DNA of 64,000 bases from Acidobacteriota bacterium (GCA_029776225.1 JAKOTR010000053.1:558001-622000), one strand, 5' to 3'; counted from the stretch's first letter, positions 20,723-30,243 are shown. Numbers and translations are program-made. The notes: generated by a model not told the origin, from the sequence alone.

Positions 20723-23700
20723 CTAGAAAGTGATCTTCATGCCGAGCTCGATCTGGCGCCCGCTGACGTTGCCTAGCTCCATGGTCTGCGGGCCGAACGT
20801 AGCCGACGGCGTGCCCTGGTACAGCGCCTGCCCGAACTGAGAGCTTGTGACGCTCATGTTGGGATTGCCGCGGTTCAGGCGGTTGATGGCGTTGTAAGCC
20901 TTCATGGTGAACTCGGTCTGAACTCGCTCCGTGATCGAGAACACCTTGGAAAGCGTGCCGTCCAGCATCCAGTAACTCGGACCCGTGAGATCGTCAAACT
21001 GCCTCGGGTTTGACCGGATGACGTAGGTGTTCGCCGGTATGGGAGAGAAAGCCGAGGTGTTGAACCACCGCTCCGGCCTGGGATTATCGACGGTAACCCT
21101 GCTGCCGTCGTAGTTCATCTTCCCAAACCGCAGGATGGCGCCGGACATGTAGGTCGACAAGCCGGTAATTTTCCAGCCTCCTATGATGGCTTCCGCCACC
21201 CTGGGCATCGTGTTCAGCAATGGCCGGTTCTTGCCGAACGGGAGGTTGTACGTGCCCGCCACGGTCATGCGGTGGCGCGGCTGGTTGCTGTTCAGGTACT
21301 CGAGCCTGTTCAGGTAAGTGTCAAGCTCGTTGAGGTCGTTCACCTGCGTCTTTTCCCGGATGTAGACGTAGGAAGCCACGAAGTTCCAGCCCTGGGTGAA
21401 GGGTCTTTGCGCCTTTAATTCGATCGAGTGATACCGTTCCTTGGCGCCGAGGGTCCCGACCTCGTACAGCCCCCCGTAGTGCGGGTATCGCTTCAGCAGC
21501 GAAGAGAGAGTTACAACCCTCTGGTTCCGCAAAGGTCCGGGGAACACGGTCGGGTCCAGGTACTCGTAGAACGGGTTCTCGATTTCCACATTGACCGCAC
21601 TCTGCTGCGCTTCCAGGATGCGCGGGTCGGTATTGTTCAGCGCCTTTGTGTAGTGCTGGTTGCCGATGTTCATCAACCAGGTCACCGAACCGACGATCTC
21701 CAACGGAAACTGGTGCTGGAGGTTGACATTGATGCGGTCGTTGCGCGCCTTCTTGAGTTTCTGGGGATACCACAGCAGAGGTGCGCCGCCGCGGCCCACG
21801 TTCGATCCCGCCTGCTTGCCGTCGATCGGCAGCAGCGGGTTCTTGGATGCCGGGTAAGGGTCGGAGAAGGTCTGCTGCGGAATGCCTTCCAGCAGTCCGA
21901 TCGTATTCTGATAGCCTTTCACGCCGAAATACGGAGGCTCGAGGAAGCTCACCGTCTCGAAACCGGAAACCGGCGCCTGGTTCACCATCAGCTCGTACGG
22001 CACCAGAAAACGGCCGTAGCCCACTCGCAGCGCCGTTCGATCAGTGATCCTGAACGCGGCGCCGAGCCGGGGCGACAAGGCCAGCTTTTGAGCATCCCAC
22101 ATACCCGGATGCTCGTCGCTGGTCCATTTCCACATCCCGTTCCACTTGTAGTAATCGTTTCCGACCAGCGCCAGGGCCGCTTGAGGCATATTCGGCGGGT
22201 TGGCCATCATTTCGGGGACGGGAGCCGAAAGGTCCAGCCCCTGCGACATGTTGTGCCCCGGATCGTACCATGGCGTCTCGTACTCGTTCCTCAGGCCGAT
22301 GTTCAGCGTAAGCCAGCGGTTCACTTTCCAGTCGTCCTGAATGAACATGCCATAAAACTCCATGTGCGGATCGGGAGCCGGGCCGCCGATCATCTGCGTC
22401 TGGCCGTCCAACGCCCCGAGAAGGAACGTGGCGAACCCGAAGCCGTTGTGCTTGACGTCAGGACTGATGAACGTCTCGGCGGTCAGTTCCGTGGGGAAGA
22501 AGAACTGCGAGGTGTTGCCCACGAACGTGACGCCGTAGCCGCGGCGGTGTTCGATGCCGGCCTTCAGGTAGTGCGAGCCGCGCTGCTGGGAAATCTTCGC
22601 CGAGTACGCCTGCCCCTGCGGCTTCTGGTCCCAGTAGAAACCACGGCCGCCGAATGAGGTGCCGCCGATGTTCAACAGGGGGAAGTAGACCGGCACGCCG
22701 CGGGAAGCTTCCTGGTAGTCCTTGTACCAGGGATTGTTCGGCCACAACTTCGCCCAGCCTTCGTCACCCATGCTCTCCGACACGTAAGCGTCGATCACCT
22801 TGTGCCAGGCCCCATGGATGTTTACCACCGTCCGGGGATTTACCGTCCAGATCACGTCGCCGGAGACCTGGTGTGCCGCCCTCAGCGTCCCGGTGGGCAC
22901 AAAGAGCTGGGACTTGTTGGGCGTCATGTTCGGCTGGAGGTTGTCGGTGTGATACCGGCCGAAGCGCCCGTTCACCTTCCATTTCTCGTTCACGTTGTAG
23001 TCGACTCGATCCAGAAAGTTGTAATAGATGTAACTTTCGGAGTAGCCCTGTTTGTAGTTGTTGACGCCGGTGATGTTGTCTCCCGGGTTGTTCGGGTCCC
23101 AGAAATCCTTAACAAGAGCAGCCGAAAGCGGGTCGAAGCGGCTTTTCGGAATCACGTTTCCCGGAAAAGGCTGTCGGGATACGGTGTTGGTCGTGGGATC
23201 GAATTCCGTAGTGTAGGGGTCGTAAATGGTCTTGAGGCCGCCGTCGATATGGAAGGTCTTGGAAAAATCGCCCTCTCGTTCCAGCGCGGTCGGGACCGTA
23301 GTCGTGTAGCTTCCCGGCTGCCCTACCTTCCAGTACTCCAGGGAGAAGAAGTTGAACAGTTTGTTTTTGATGATCGCGTTGCCGAGCGTGCCGCCGCCCA
23401 TGTGCTGCCGCGTGGCCACTTGGGTGAACCGGGTCCGGTCAGACTCTGCATTCGCCCAGGGATAGCGGCCGAGATAGAAAGCGGAGCCGTGCCAATCGTT
23501 GGTGCCGGATTTCAGCGTCAGGCTGATCAGCCCGCCGGCGCTGTGCCCGGATTCCGCATCCACCGGGTTCTGCGAAACCACCACCTCCTGAACAGCGTCG
23601 GTGTTCGGCGGATAGCTGTTCTTATGGCCCAGACCCACAGGGCTGCCGTCCACCTGGAGGTCGTTCTTCAGGTTTGTGCCGCCGCCCAGGTCCACGCTGT

Positions 23701-24244
23701 TGGCGGCCCAGGAATGGTACGGCATCATTTCGCTGCGCGTGTTAATGGCCGAAGGAGCGATCAGCGTCAGCTTGAACGGGTTCCGGTCCAGCCGGGGGAT
23801 TTCCTGGGCCATCGTCGAGTCGAGTGTGAAGTCCTTATTCGCGGAGTTGAACTGGACTGCAACGGGGGATTCGACCACGGTGATGCTGTCCTGAATGGCG
23901 CCGGGTCTCAGCATGGCATTCACGGTGATGTCGCCCCGAGCCTGGACCACAATGTTTTCCTGGACAAACCTCGAAAAACCGCTCGCCTCCACGGTAATTG
24001 TGTATGTTCCGGGATCCACTAAGTCGAAAAGATAGAGTCCCGTGTCGCTGGTTTGCCGGACCACCCTTATGCCCGTGTTGACGTTTAATAACGTCACCGT
24101 GGCATTGGCGATAACGGCCTCCGTCTGGTCGGTGACGATGCCCGTGATCCTTGCCCGGTAGCTCTGGGCGGATGCAAGGGGCGCCAAGAGCATGAACAAG
24201 AAAGCGGCAAGAAGGTACACCACCAGAAATCTAAGTTGCTTCAT
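20723..24244 (-). CDS. TonB-dependent receptor, Oar-like with N-terminal carboxypeptidase-regulatory domain
   Basis: An 1173-residue outer-membrane receptor. It has a clear signal peptide ending ASAQ, then a carboxypeptidase-regulatory-like beta domain (~27-115: ARITGIVTDQTEAVIANATV). A plug domain follows (~120-260), then a long beta-barrel ending GRQIELGMKITF, whose terminal phenylalanine suits BAM insertion. This architecture is the Oar/acidobacterial family. AGGAGGT lies five bases upstream of the ATG. It imports a large or scarce substrate using TonB energy; the ligand is unknown. It lies opposite a membrane-bound regulator gene, with the CRTAC1-like and TPR genes behind it. Confidence 0.93.
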   Translation of the reverse strand: MKQLRFLVVYLLAAFLFMLLAPLASAQSYRARITGIVTDQTEAVIANATVTLLNVNTGIRVVRQTSDTGLYLFDLVDPGTYTITVEASGFSRFVQENIVVQARGDITVNAMLRPGAIQDSITVVESPVAVQFNSANKDFTLDSTMAQEIPRLDRNPFKLTLIAPSAINTRSEMMPYHSWAANSVDLGGGTNLKNDLQVDGSPVGLGHKNSYPPNTDAVQEVVVSQNPVDAESGHSAGGLISLTLKSGTNDWHGSAFYLGRYPWANAESDRTRFTQVATRQHMGGGTLGNAIIKNKLFNFFSLEYWKVGQPGSYTTTVPTALEREGDFSKTFHIDGGLKTIYDPYTTEFDPTTNTVSRQPFPGNVIPKSRFDPLSAALVKDFWDPNNPGDNITGVNNYKQGYSESYIYYNFLDRVDYNVNEKWKVNGRFGRYHTDNLQPNMTPNKSQLFVPTGTLRAAHQVSGDVIWTVNPRTVVNIHGAWHKVIDAYVSESMGDEGWAKLWPNNPWYKDYQEASRGVPVYFPLLNIGGTSFGGRGFYWDQKPQGQAYSAKISQQRGSHYLKAGIEHRRGYGVTFVGNTSQFFFPTELTAETFISPDVKHNGFGFATFLLGALDGQTQMIGGPAPDPHMEFYGMFIQDDWKVNRWLTLNIGLRNEYETPWYDPGHNMSQGLDLSAPVPEMMANPPNMPQAALALVGNDYYKWNGMWKWTSDEHPGMWDAQKLALSPRLGAAFRITDRTALRVGYGRFLVPYELMVNQAPVSGFETVSFLEPPYFGVKGYQNTIGLLEGIPQQTFSDPYPASKNPLLPIDGKQAGSNVGRGGAPLLWYPQKLKKARNDRINVNLQHQFPLEIVGSVTWLMNIGNQHYTKALNNTDPRILEAQQSAVNVEIENPFYEYLDPTVFPGPLRNQRVVTLSSLLKRYPHYGGLYEVGTLGAKERYHSIELKAQRPFTQGWNFVASYVYIREKTQVNDLNELDTYLNRLEYLNSNQPRHRMTVAGTYNLPFGKNRPLLNTMPRVAEAIIGGWKITGLSTYMSGAILRFGKMNYDGSRVTVDNPRPERWFNTSAFSPIPANTYVIRSNPRQFDDLTGPSYWMLDGTLSKVFSITERVQTEFTMKAYNAINRLNRGNPNMSVTSSQFGQALYQGTPSATFGPQTMELGNVSGRQIELGMKITF

Positions 24245-24818
24245 GTTACCTCCTGACTACACTTTCAACTGCAACTGCGCACAATGATGTTGGAGCGGCG
24301 CCAGTACAGCAATGCCTCACCCCACCGTGCATAAAACGCCTTCCGGCATGCTCTATCGAAATCTTTGCAAAATCAAGACAATTTACGGGGAACTTACGGT
24401 GCGTAGTCTCTATGCTCCCGGCAACAACTGTTGGCCGGGTTTTCCGGATTTGGAAGCACCGGGCTATTTCATTGAAGGTGCGTGCCGGCGCACGCCCTGG
24501 CCGTTTACCCCCGATGCTCTGCCTTACCGTTCTTGGAAGCCGCTTTCTTCGTGCTTGCGAAGCCGCGAGTAGTGTGCCGCGCCCCGCGGGCCAGTCTCCG
24601 GGACCGTAAACAGGACACCAATTACGGTGAGTTTACGGGGAGGCGATTTTGGGCCCGGCTTGTCCCTTTTGTCCGGTTCGCCCTGCCAGACGGGCACACC
24701 CACGCCGGAGTGGGGCTATTGTGTTAGTCCTTCAAACTACAGACTTTGTACTTCCACAATTTGAAACTCTTGCCCTTTGTAACGTTAACCTGTATCATCT
24801 ACTCGAATCGGAGGTTGG
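24245..24818. promoter_or_regulatory. 574-base divergent control region with TTACGG repeats
   Basis: This gap separates the receptor (minus) from the regulator (plus) and holds no convincing gene. It is less GC-rich than its surroundings. TTACGG occurs as two pairs, each with an 11-base start-to-start spacing: at 24383 and 24394 (about 140 bases from the receptor start), and at 24622 and 24633 (about 190 bases from the regulator start). An inverted copy, CCGTAA at 24604, faces the second pair. One cluster sits near each gene, as expected for operators of a shared transcription factor. Confidence 0.5.
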
Positions 24819-26084
24819 GTGCGGGTCGAGGAGATCAGTCTCCAGAAAAAGCGCGAGCTGGTTGCCAGGGTCGCTAATAGTTCTTATTTCCAGAAATCGC
24901 CGCGCCTGCGCTCGTTTTTCCTGTACGTCGCCGAATGCACTCTCGAAAACCGCCTCGAAGATGTCCGCGAGGTGCAGATCGCGCAGCACGTCTTCCATCG
25001 CAAAGCCGACTACAACCCCGGCCAGGACAACATCGTCCGGGTCGAGGCTCGCAGTCTGCGAAAGCGGCTGGAACTCTTTTTCGCCAACGAGGGCAAGGAC
25101 GAGACGATGATCATCTCGATGCCCAAGGGCAGCTACGCCCTCACCTTCGAGCCCCGGTCGCAACAGCAGCAGCTCGAAGCGCCGCCCGAGGAAGTTCCCG
25201 CGGCCACCCAGGCCGGCTCCTCCCCGTGGCGGGTGCGCGTTCTCTGGCTTGCCGTCGCGGTGCTGGCGTGCGCCCTGGTGCTGCAAGGGTACCTGTACCG
25301 GCAAGGGGGCGCTTCGGAACCGGGGGCGCGCCGCACCCTGCCGTTTTCGGCGCTGCTGGACAACACAAGGGATACCTACATCGTCACCAGCGACACCGCC
25401 CTGATCGTGATCCAGGAACTCGCCGGCCAGCAGCTTACGCTCGACGAATACATCAACCGGCGCTACCCGGAGCCAACCGATCGGGCCCGGCTCGAACTGG
25501 CGCGGAGAATGCAAACGCGGCAATACACCAACGCCGCCGAGGTGCGCATCGCCACCAGGATCATGTCCTTCCAAGGCGATCCTTCCCGCCCTGTACTTCT
25601 CCGCTACGCCCGCGAGATGCAGCTTTCGGATTTCAAGGACCACAATGTGATCCTGCTGGGCAGCCCGATCGCCAACCCTTGGGCCAGCCTGCTCGGAAAG
25701 TCCCTGAGCTTCCAGTTCGGCATCGACGGCCAGTGGCGGGGCATGATCCGGAACCTGAAACCGCGCGCGGGCGAACAGCCCCTGTATGCCATGACCACGC
25801 GTTCCGGTGAAAGCGGCGAGGCTTACGCGGTTGTGGCGCTGATCCCAAACGTCACCGGCCAGGGCTCCGTTCTGCTCGTCGCCGGGACAACGGGCGAAGG
25901 AACGCAGGCCGCCGGCGAATTTATCTGCGATGAGGCCCTCGCCTCCAAGGCATTGCGGGAAATCGGCATCGATCCCGAAGGCCCGCTGCGCTATTTCGAA
26001 ATCCTTCTGAAAGTGCAGACTGTGGCCGGGAGCCCGAGCCAGTCGGCGGTTCTGGCCGCCCGCACCATTCCCGAGTCGAGCTAG
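24819..26084 (+). CDS. membrane-anchored putative transcriptional regulator
   Basis: A 421-residue protein in three parts. Residues ~1-105 (SPRLRSFFLYVAECTLENRL, DNIVRVEARSLRKRLELFF, ISMPKGSYALTF) match the N-terminal domain found on many acidobacterial TolB/TPR/adenylate-cyclase-like proteins and look like a winged-helix DNA-binding module. One membrane segment follows at ~132-152. The C-terminal ~260 residues are probably periplasmic and of unknown fold. GTG start with GGAGG upstream. Divergent from the TonB-dependent receptor, so a one-component, CadC-like sensor of the imported substrate is likely. Both the DNA-binding role and the signal are inferences. Confidence 0.75.
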   Translation: MRVEEISLQKKRELVARVANSSYFQKSPRLRSFFLYVAECTLENRLEDVREVQIAQHVFHRKADYNPGQDNIVRVEARSLRKRLELFFANEGKDETMIISMPKGSYALTFEPRSQQQQLEAPPEEVPAATQAGSSPWRVRVLWLAVAVLACALVLQGYLYRQGGASEPGARRTLPFSALLDNTRDTYIVTSDTALIVIQELAGQQLTLDEYINRRYPEPTDRARLELARRMQTRQYTNAAEVRIATRIMSFQGDPSRPVLLRYAREMQLSDFKDHNVILLGSPIANPWASLLGKSLSFQFGIDGQWRGMIRNLKPRAGEQPLYAMTTRSGESGEAYAVVALIPNVTGQGSVLLVAGTTGEGTQAAGEFICDEALASKALREIGIDPEGPLRYFEILLKVQTVAGSPSQSAVLAARTIPESS

Positions 26085-26130
26085 CCCCTCCTGATGCGGA
26101 GAACGCAGCAGGTCTGCTACAGTGGCACGG

Positions 26131-27420
26131 ATGTCTACTGCTGCAAGCCCTGCCCTGAAAGATTCTTCAAGGACACTCTGGCTGCTGCTCACGCTCCTGG
26201 TTATCTCAATTTTTGTCAATTACATAGATCGGAGCAATCTGTCCGTTGCCGCCACCGACCTCAGCCGTGAGCTTTCCCTCAGCAGTACGGACCTCGGGCT
26301 TCTGCTCGGCGCATTTTTCTGGACTTATGCCGCCTTTCAACTCGTGGCCGGCTGGGTGGTGGACCGTTATAACGTTTATGTCGCCTACGGCATCGCCTTC
26401 TTTCTGTGGTCTGCCGCTACCGCCCTCACAGGGTTCGCCGGCAGCCTGGCCACGCTCTTCGTGCTGCGCCTCGTGCTTGGCTTCGGTGAGTCCATTGCCT
26501 ATCCCGCCTACTCGAAAATCATCGCGCGCGACTTCCCCGCCCGGCATCGCGGCCTTGCCAATGCTCTCATCGACGCGGGTTCGAAGGCCGGTCCCGCGCT
26601 CGGCACGCTGGTCGGGGGTCTGATCGTCGCCGGCTTTGGCTGGCGGGCGCTGTTTTTCATCCTCGGATTCGGCGCGATGATCTGGCTGCTGCCGTGGTTC
26701 GCCCTCATCCCGCGCGGGGAAAAGAACGTGTCCCAGCAGGCCGCCGCTCAGGCCGCCGGCCCGGGCTTCCTGGAGATCGCGAGCAAGCGCGACGCCTGGG
26801 GCACCTTCATTGTCCTCTTCTGCGGAAACTATGCCTGGTATTTTTTCCTGACCTGGCTGCCTCCCTACCTCGAAATGGAGCGCGGCTTCTCGAAAACGAT
26901 GATGGCCATCTACGGCTCGATTCCCTTCACCGGCATAGCGCTCGCCTCCGTTTTCGGAGGCTGGCTGTCGGACCGCCTGATTGAACGCGGCGGTAGCCCG
27001 ACGCTGGTACGCAAGGGTTTCGCCATCACCGGGCTCCTCATGATGACGCTGGTGCTCCCCGCCTCGATGCTTCCCAACCAGGTCGCTTCCATGGCGCTGC
27101 TCACCGGCGGCTGCATCTGCTACGGCCTGTACTCCTCGAACGTGTGGGCCATCACGCAGACTCTGGCCGGGCCGTCGGCCGCCGGCAAGTGGACCGGCAT
27201 GCAGAACTGCATCGGCAACATTTCGGGCGTGGTGGCGCCCTGGCTGACCGGCTTTCTGGTTCAGCGAACGGGCCAGTTTTTCCTGGCGTTTGTAGCGGTC
27301 GCGATCGCCCTGCTGATCGCCGCGTGCTCGTACATTTTCCTGGTCGGCAAAGTGGAGCCGATCAAGTGGCGCTCGTCAGCCGCGGCCGGGTCAACTGGAA
27401 CAGCAGGCGCCCGGGAATGA
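26131..27420 (+). CDS. MFS transporter, anion:cation symporter type
   Basis: About 429 residues with 12 membrane segments. It has the MFS motif between segments 2 and 3 (GWVVDRYNVYVAYG) and NYIDRSNLSVA in segment 1, the mark of the ACS family (hexuronate, galactonate, phthalate and similar organic anions). ATG 26131 is chosen; GTG 26122 is an alternative and neither has a clear ribosome binding site. It follows the regulator gene on the same strand, so it may move the breakdown product of whatever the TonB-dependent receptor takes in. Its 3' end overlaps the convergent FAD oxidoreductase gene by 59 bases. Confidence 0.9.
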   Translation: MSTAASPALKDSSRTLWLLLTLLVISIFVNYIDRSNLSVAATDLSRELSLSSTDLGLLLGAFFWTYAAFQLVAGWVVDRYNVYVAYGIAFFLWSAATALTGFAGSLATLFVLRLVLGFGESIAYPAYSKIIARDFPARHRGLANALIDAGSKAGPALGTLVGGLIVAGFGWRALFFILGFGAMIWLLPWFALIPRGEKNVSQQAAAQAAGPGFLEIASKRDAWGTFIVLFCGNYAWYFFLTWLPPYLEMERGFSKTMMAIYGSIPFTGIALASVFGGWLSDRLIERGGSPTLVRKGFAITGLLMMTLVLPASMLPNQVASMALLTGGCICYGLYSSNVWAITQTLAGPSAAGKWTGMQNCIGNISGVVAPWLTGFLVQRTGQFFLAFVAVAIALLIAACSYIFLVGKVEPIKWRSSAAAGSTGTAGARE

Positions 27421-28351
27421 GCCAGGCCAGATAGTCCGCCCACCCCGCCCGCAAGGCGGCGCGAAACAGGCCGGCCACCTCGTATTGCCGCGCGAGCCGG
27501 CGCCGGCATTCGCGCAGATGGTCCCCAGGCGGCGTCCCGCGCGCCGCCGCGAGTCCCGCCAGCCGCCCGGTCATGAGCGCGCTGAGAATGCCCGAGCCGG
27601 TGAACGGGTCGATGAAGCCCAGCGCGTCTCCGGCGCGATACAGCGTCTCCCCCGCCGGGTCAAACCTCCCGCCGAGCATGACCGGGCCCGTCGCTATCCA
27701 CCTCGTCGCGCGCGCCAGCGGCGCAACGCGCTCGGCCAGCGCCTCGTACAGCCGCAGCACTGCATCAAAATCGAATCCGCACGCGCGCAGCATGCTCTCG
27801 GCCGCCAGCGCGCACACGTTGGTCTTGCCGTTTTCGACTGCGCTCACTCCGGCGTAGCAACCGTTGAAGAAGAACAGCTCCACCGCGTCGTCCGCCGGGC
27901 CGGTGAAATGCGCCTTGAACCCGAACAGGCGGTTGCCGCGCGCCCCGGCCGCGCTCCTGCCCGTCGCCAGAACGCACCCAGCGGCGGGGACGGCCGCCTC
28001 CCTGCGCACGCGCGCGCCTCGCAGCGCGGCCTCTTCCATCAGAATGGCGTCGAGAGCGTACCTGCTCAGTCCGAACGCGGGCTCAGCCAGCCGCGCGCGT
28101 TTTACTTTCCGCCCGAAGTGAAGCGCGATTCGCCCGATGCGCGCCGGCCCGGCGGTCAGAAATGCGGAAAAAACGCCCAGACGCTCGAGTACCGCGCCCG
28201 CTTCCGGAGAAATGAACTCCCCGCAGACCTTGTGACGCGGAAGAACGCTCTTTTCAAACAACTCGACGGCGCGGCCTTCTCCCAGCGCCGCGAGCGCCGC
28301 CGCCGATCCCGCCGGTCCCCCGCCCACGACGCGTAGCGCTGGCTGGCTCAC
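27362..28351 (-). CDS. FAD-dependent oxidoreductase, geranylgeranyl-reductase-like
   Basis: A 329-residue flavoprotein. The dinucleotide motif is VVGGGPAGSAAALAAL at the N-terminus, followed by LPRHKVCGEFISPEA, the form seen in geranylgeranyl-reductase-like and type III polyketide-associated oxidoreductases. The second FAD motif is RAGDALGFIDPFTGSGI. In other bacteria such genes sit with a class I methyltransferase and a chalcone-synthase-like polyketide synthase. Here the methyltransferase is two genes away at 30244, and no synthase is in the window. The 3' end overlaps the MFS gene. Confidence 0.85.
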   Translation of the reverse strand: MSQPALRVVGGGPAGSAAALAALGEGRAVELFEKSVLPRHKVCGEFISPEAGAVLERLGVFSAFLTAGPARIGRIALHFGRKVKRARLAEPAFGLSRYALDAILMEEAALRGARVRREAAVPAAGCVLATGRSAAGARGNRLFGFKAHFTGPADDAVELFFFNGCYAGVSAVENGKTNVCALAAESMLRACGFDFDAVLRLYEALAERVAPLARATRWIATGPVMLGGRFDPAGETLYRAGDALGFIDPFTGSGILSALMTGRLAGLAAARGTPPGDHLRECRRRLARQYEVAGLFRAALRAGWADYLAWLIPGRLLFQLTRPRLTSAT

Positions 28352-28353
28352 GG

Positions 28354-29262
28354 CTATTTGAGGAAAAACAGCACGTCAGGCCGCACGAAGGTGCCCGCGT
28401 CCGCACACGGACCGCACTCCATCCGGTAGCCGCTCCAGGCGCGGAACACGGCTTCGGGGATTTTTTCAGGGTCGTCCGGGAGGTGGTAGGCCGAGATAGC
28501 CAGCCGCGGACGGAATCGCGCGATCGTGTTGCGCGCGCCGGCCAGCGCGCGTTGCTCCGCCCCCTCTATGTCCATCTTGATGTAGTCCACGCGCTCCAGC
28601 TTCAGCTCCTCGACCAGCTTGTCGATGGTGGTGAGCGGCGCCTGCGGGCCCGGCGTCGCGTTTTCCGGATGCATCACAAAACTGTCCGCCGCCGGGTTCG
28701 TGGGATCGACGTTCAGCGTGAGCACGTCGTCCTTGTCCCACACCCCTTTCGGGTAAACGATCACGGTCCCCGCCCGGATCTCCTCGGCGAAGTTGCGCCG
28801 CAGGCACTCGATGTTTTCCGGCGCCGGCTCGATCGCCACAACGAGTTTCGCTCCCGCCGCCAGCGCCTCGCGCGTGTACACCCCAACGTTCGCTCCACAA
28901 TCGAGCACCACGTCGCCCGGCTGCACCGCGCGCTCGCCCGTGCCGTAGATCTTGCGCTCCTGCTCCGCGAGGTTGAACGGCAGGACATAGTCGGCGCCCG
29001 GCGGGACCCAATAGCGCCCCTTCGGCGTCTCCCACAGCCGGTAGCCCGCAGGGTCTTCTCCAATCAGCTTGCTCGCCGCCAGGATGCGGTCTTTGATTTC
29101 GATTTGCAGGCGCAGGTTGTCCGCGCTCCTGATGGTTTCCTCGAACGGGCAGCCTTTCGTCCGGCCCAAAAGCGCGAGGGTGGACAGCCGTAAGGGAGTG
29201 ATGAAACACAAGGCGGCAACAGGGACAACGGCAGCCGCCAGCGCCACTTTCAGGGTTTTCAT
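28354..29262 (-). CDS. FkbM-family methyltransferase, membrane-anchored (copy 1)
   Basis: About 302 residues. It starts at ATG 29262, giving MKTLKVALAAAVV and an N-terminal hydrophobic anchor. The catalytic part has the SAM-binding motif VVLDCGANVGVYTREAL, then VAIEPAPENIECLRRNF and the FkbM hallmark DYIKMDIEGAEQRAL. FkbM enzymes O-methylate sugars or polyketides. Copy 2 (29306-30211) is closely similar along its whole length, so the pair arose by tandem duplication. The stop is two bases from the FAD oxidoreductase start, pointing to co-transcription. Confidence 0.87.
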   Translation of the reverse strand: MKTLKVALAAAVVPVAALCFITPLRLSTLALLGRTKGCPFEETIRSADNLRLQIEIKDRILAASKLIGEDPAGYRLWETPKGRYWVPPGADYVLPFNLAEQERKIYGTGERAVQPGDVVLDCGANVGVYTREALAAGAKLVVAIEPAPENIECLRRNFAEEIRAGTVIVYPKGVWDKDDVLTLNVDPTNPAADSFVMHPENATPGPQAPLTTIDKLVEELKLERVDYIKMDIEGAEQRALAGARNTIARFRPRLAISAYHLPDDPEKIPEAVFRAWSGYRMECGPCADAGTFVRPDVLFFLK

Positions 29263-29305
29263 CGGGAGCCCAGCCCAGGCCCACAATATAGCACGTGCCA
29301 GCGCC

Positions 29306-30211
29306 CTAATAGGCGAAGATCACTTCCGGCCGCACTTCCGTCCCCACCACCGCGCAGGAGCCGCATTCAAAGCGGTAGCCGCTCCAGGCCGCGCGAACCA
29401 GTTCCGGAATTTTCAGTGGGTCGTCCGGGCGGTGGTACGCGGAAAGCGCCATCCGCGGGCGGAACCGCGCGATCGTCTCCCGCCCGCCCCTTAGCGCGTT
29501 CTGCTCGGCGCCCTCTATGTCCATCTTGATGTAGTCCACCCGCTCCAGCTTGAGCTCGGCGACAATCTTGTCGATGGTCGTGAGCGGCACGCGCGGACCT
29601 TCGACGGCGTTCTTCAGATCCATTACCACCGTATTCGCGGCCGAGTTCTGCGGGTCCACCGAGAGCGTCAGGACGTCGTCTCTATCCCAAACTCCCTTGG
29701 GGTAGATGATCACCCGCCCCGCCTTCACTTCTTCCGCGAAGTTGCGCCGGAGGCACTCCAGGTTCTCGGGAGCGATCTCAATCGCCACGACCAGCTTTGC
29801 GCCCGCTTTCAGCGCCACCCTCGTGTAGACGCCGATGTTGGCCCCGCAGTCCAGTACGATATCGCCGGGTTGAACGGCGCGCTCTCCGGTTCCGTAAATT
29901 TTGCGCTCCTGCTCGGCGAGGTCCCACGGAAGCGCGTAATCGCTTCCCTTCGGCAGCCAGAACGGCCCCGACGGGGTCTCCCAGAGGTGGAAACCGGCGG
30001 GATCCTTTTGCACGAGACGGCTTGCCGCCAGGATGCGGTCCTTCAGCGCCACCTGGTGCTTCCTGTTCGCCACGCCGCGCGCCGCGTCCGCTGCCGCGCA
30101 GGGCACACCCCTTCCGCTCCACACGAGCAGCCGCACACGCGAAGGCTCGTAGAACCACGCCGCGGCCGCGATCGCCGCAATTCCGCCCGCCACAATCAGG
30201 ATACGCTTCAT
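29306..30211 (-). CDS. FkbM-family methyltransferase, membrane-anchored (copy 2)
   Basis: About 301 residues, starting at ATG 30211 with the anchor MKRILIVAGGIAAIAAAAW. The SAM motif is IVLDCGANIGVYTRVAL and the FkbM motif is DYIKMDIEGAEQNAL. It parallels copy 1 block by block (KIYGTGERAVQPGD, RVDYIKMDIEGAEQ, GYR-ECG near the C-terminus). A longer start at 30277 would run into the upstream methyltransferase and add non-conserved residues. Substrate unknown; the anchor suggests action at the inner membrane or in the periplasm, which is unusual for a SAM enzyme and favours a cytoplasmic-facing catalytic domain. Confidence 0.87.
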   Translation of the reverse strand: MKRILIVAGGIAAIAAAAWFYEPSRVRLLVWSGRGVPCAAADAARGVANRKHQVALKDRILAASRLVQKDPAGFHLWETPSGPFWLPKGSDYALPWDLAEQERKIYGTGERAVQPGDIVLDCGANIGVYTRVALKAGAKLVVAIEIAPENLECLRRNFAEEVKAGRVIIYPKGVWDRDDVLTLSVDPQNSAANTVVMDLKNAVEGPRVPLTTIDKIVAELKLERVDYIKMDIEGAEQNALRGGRETIARFRPRMALSAYHRPDDPLKIPELVRAAWSGYRFECGSCAVVGTEVRPEVIFAY

Positions 30212-30243
30212 GAACCCAACGACTATAGCAGAGCACCCGCGGA

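Noticed and set aside
24312-24727. small plus-strand frames in the receptor/regulator gap
   Set aside because: They overlap each other, lack ribosome binding sites and have no family look. The TTACGG repeats better explain this gap.
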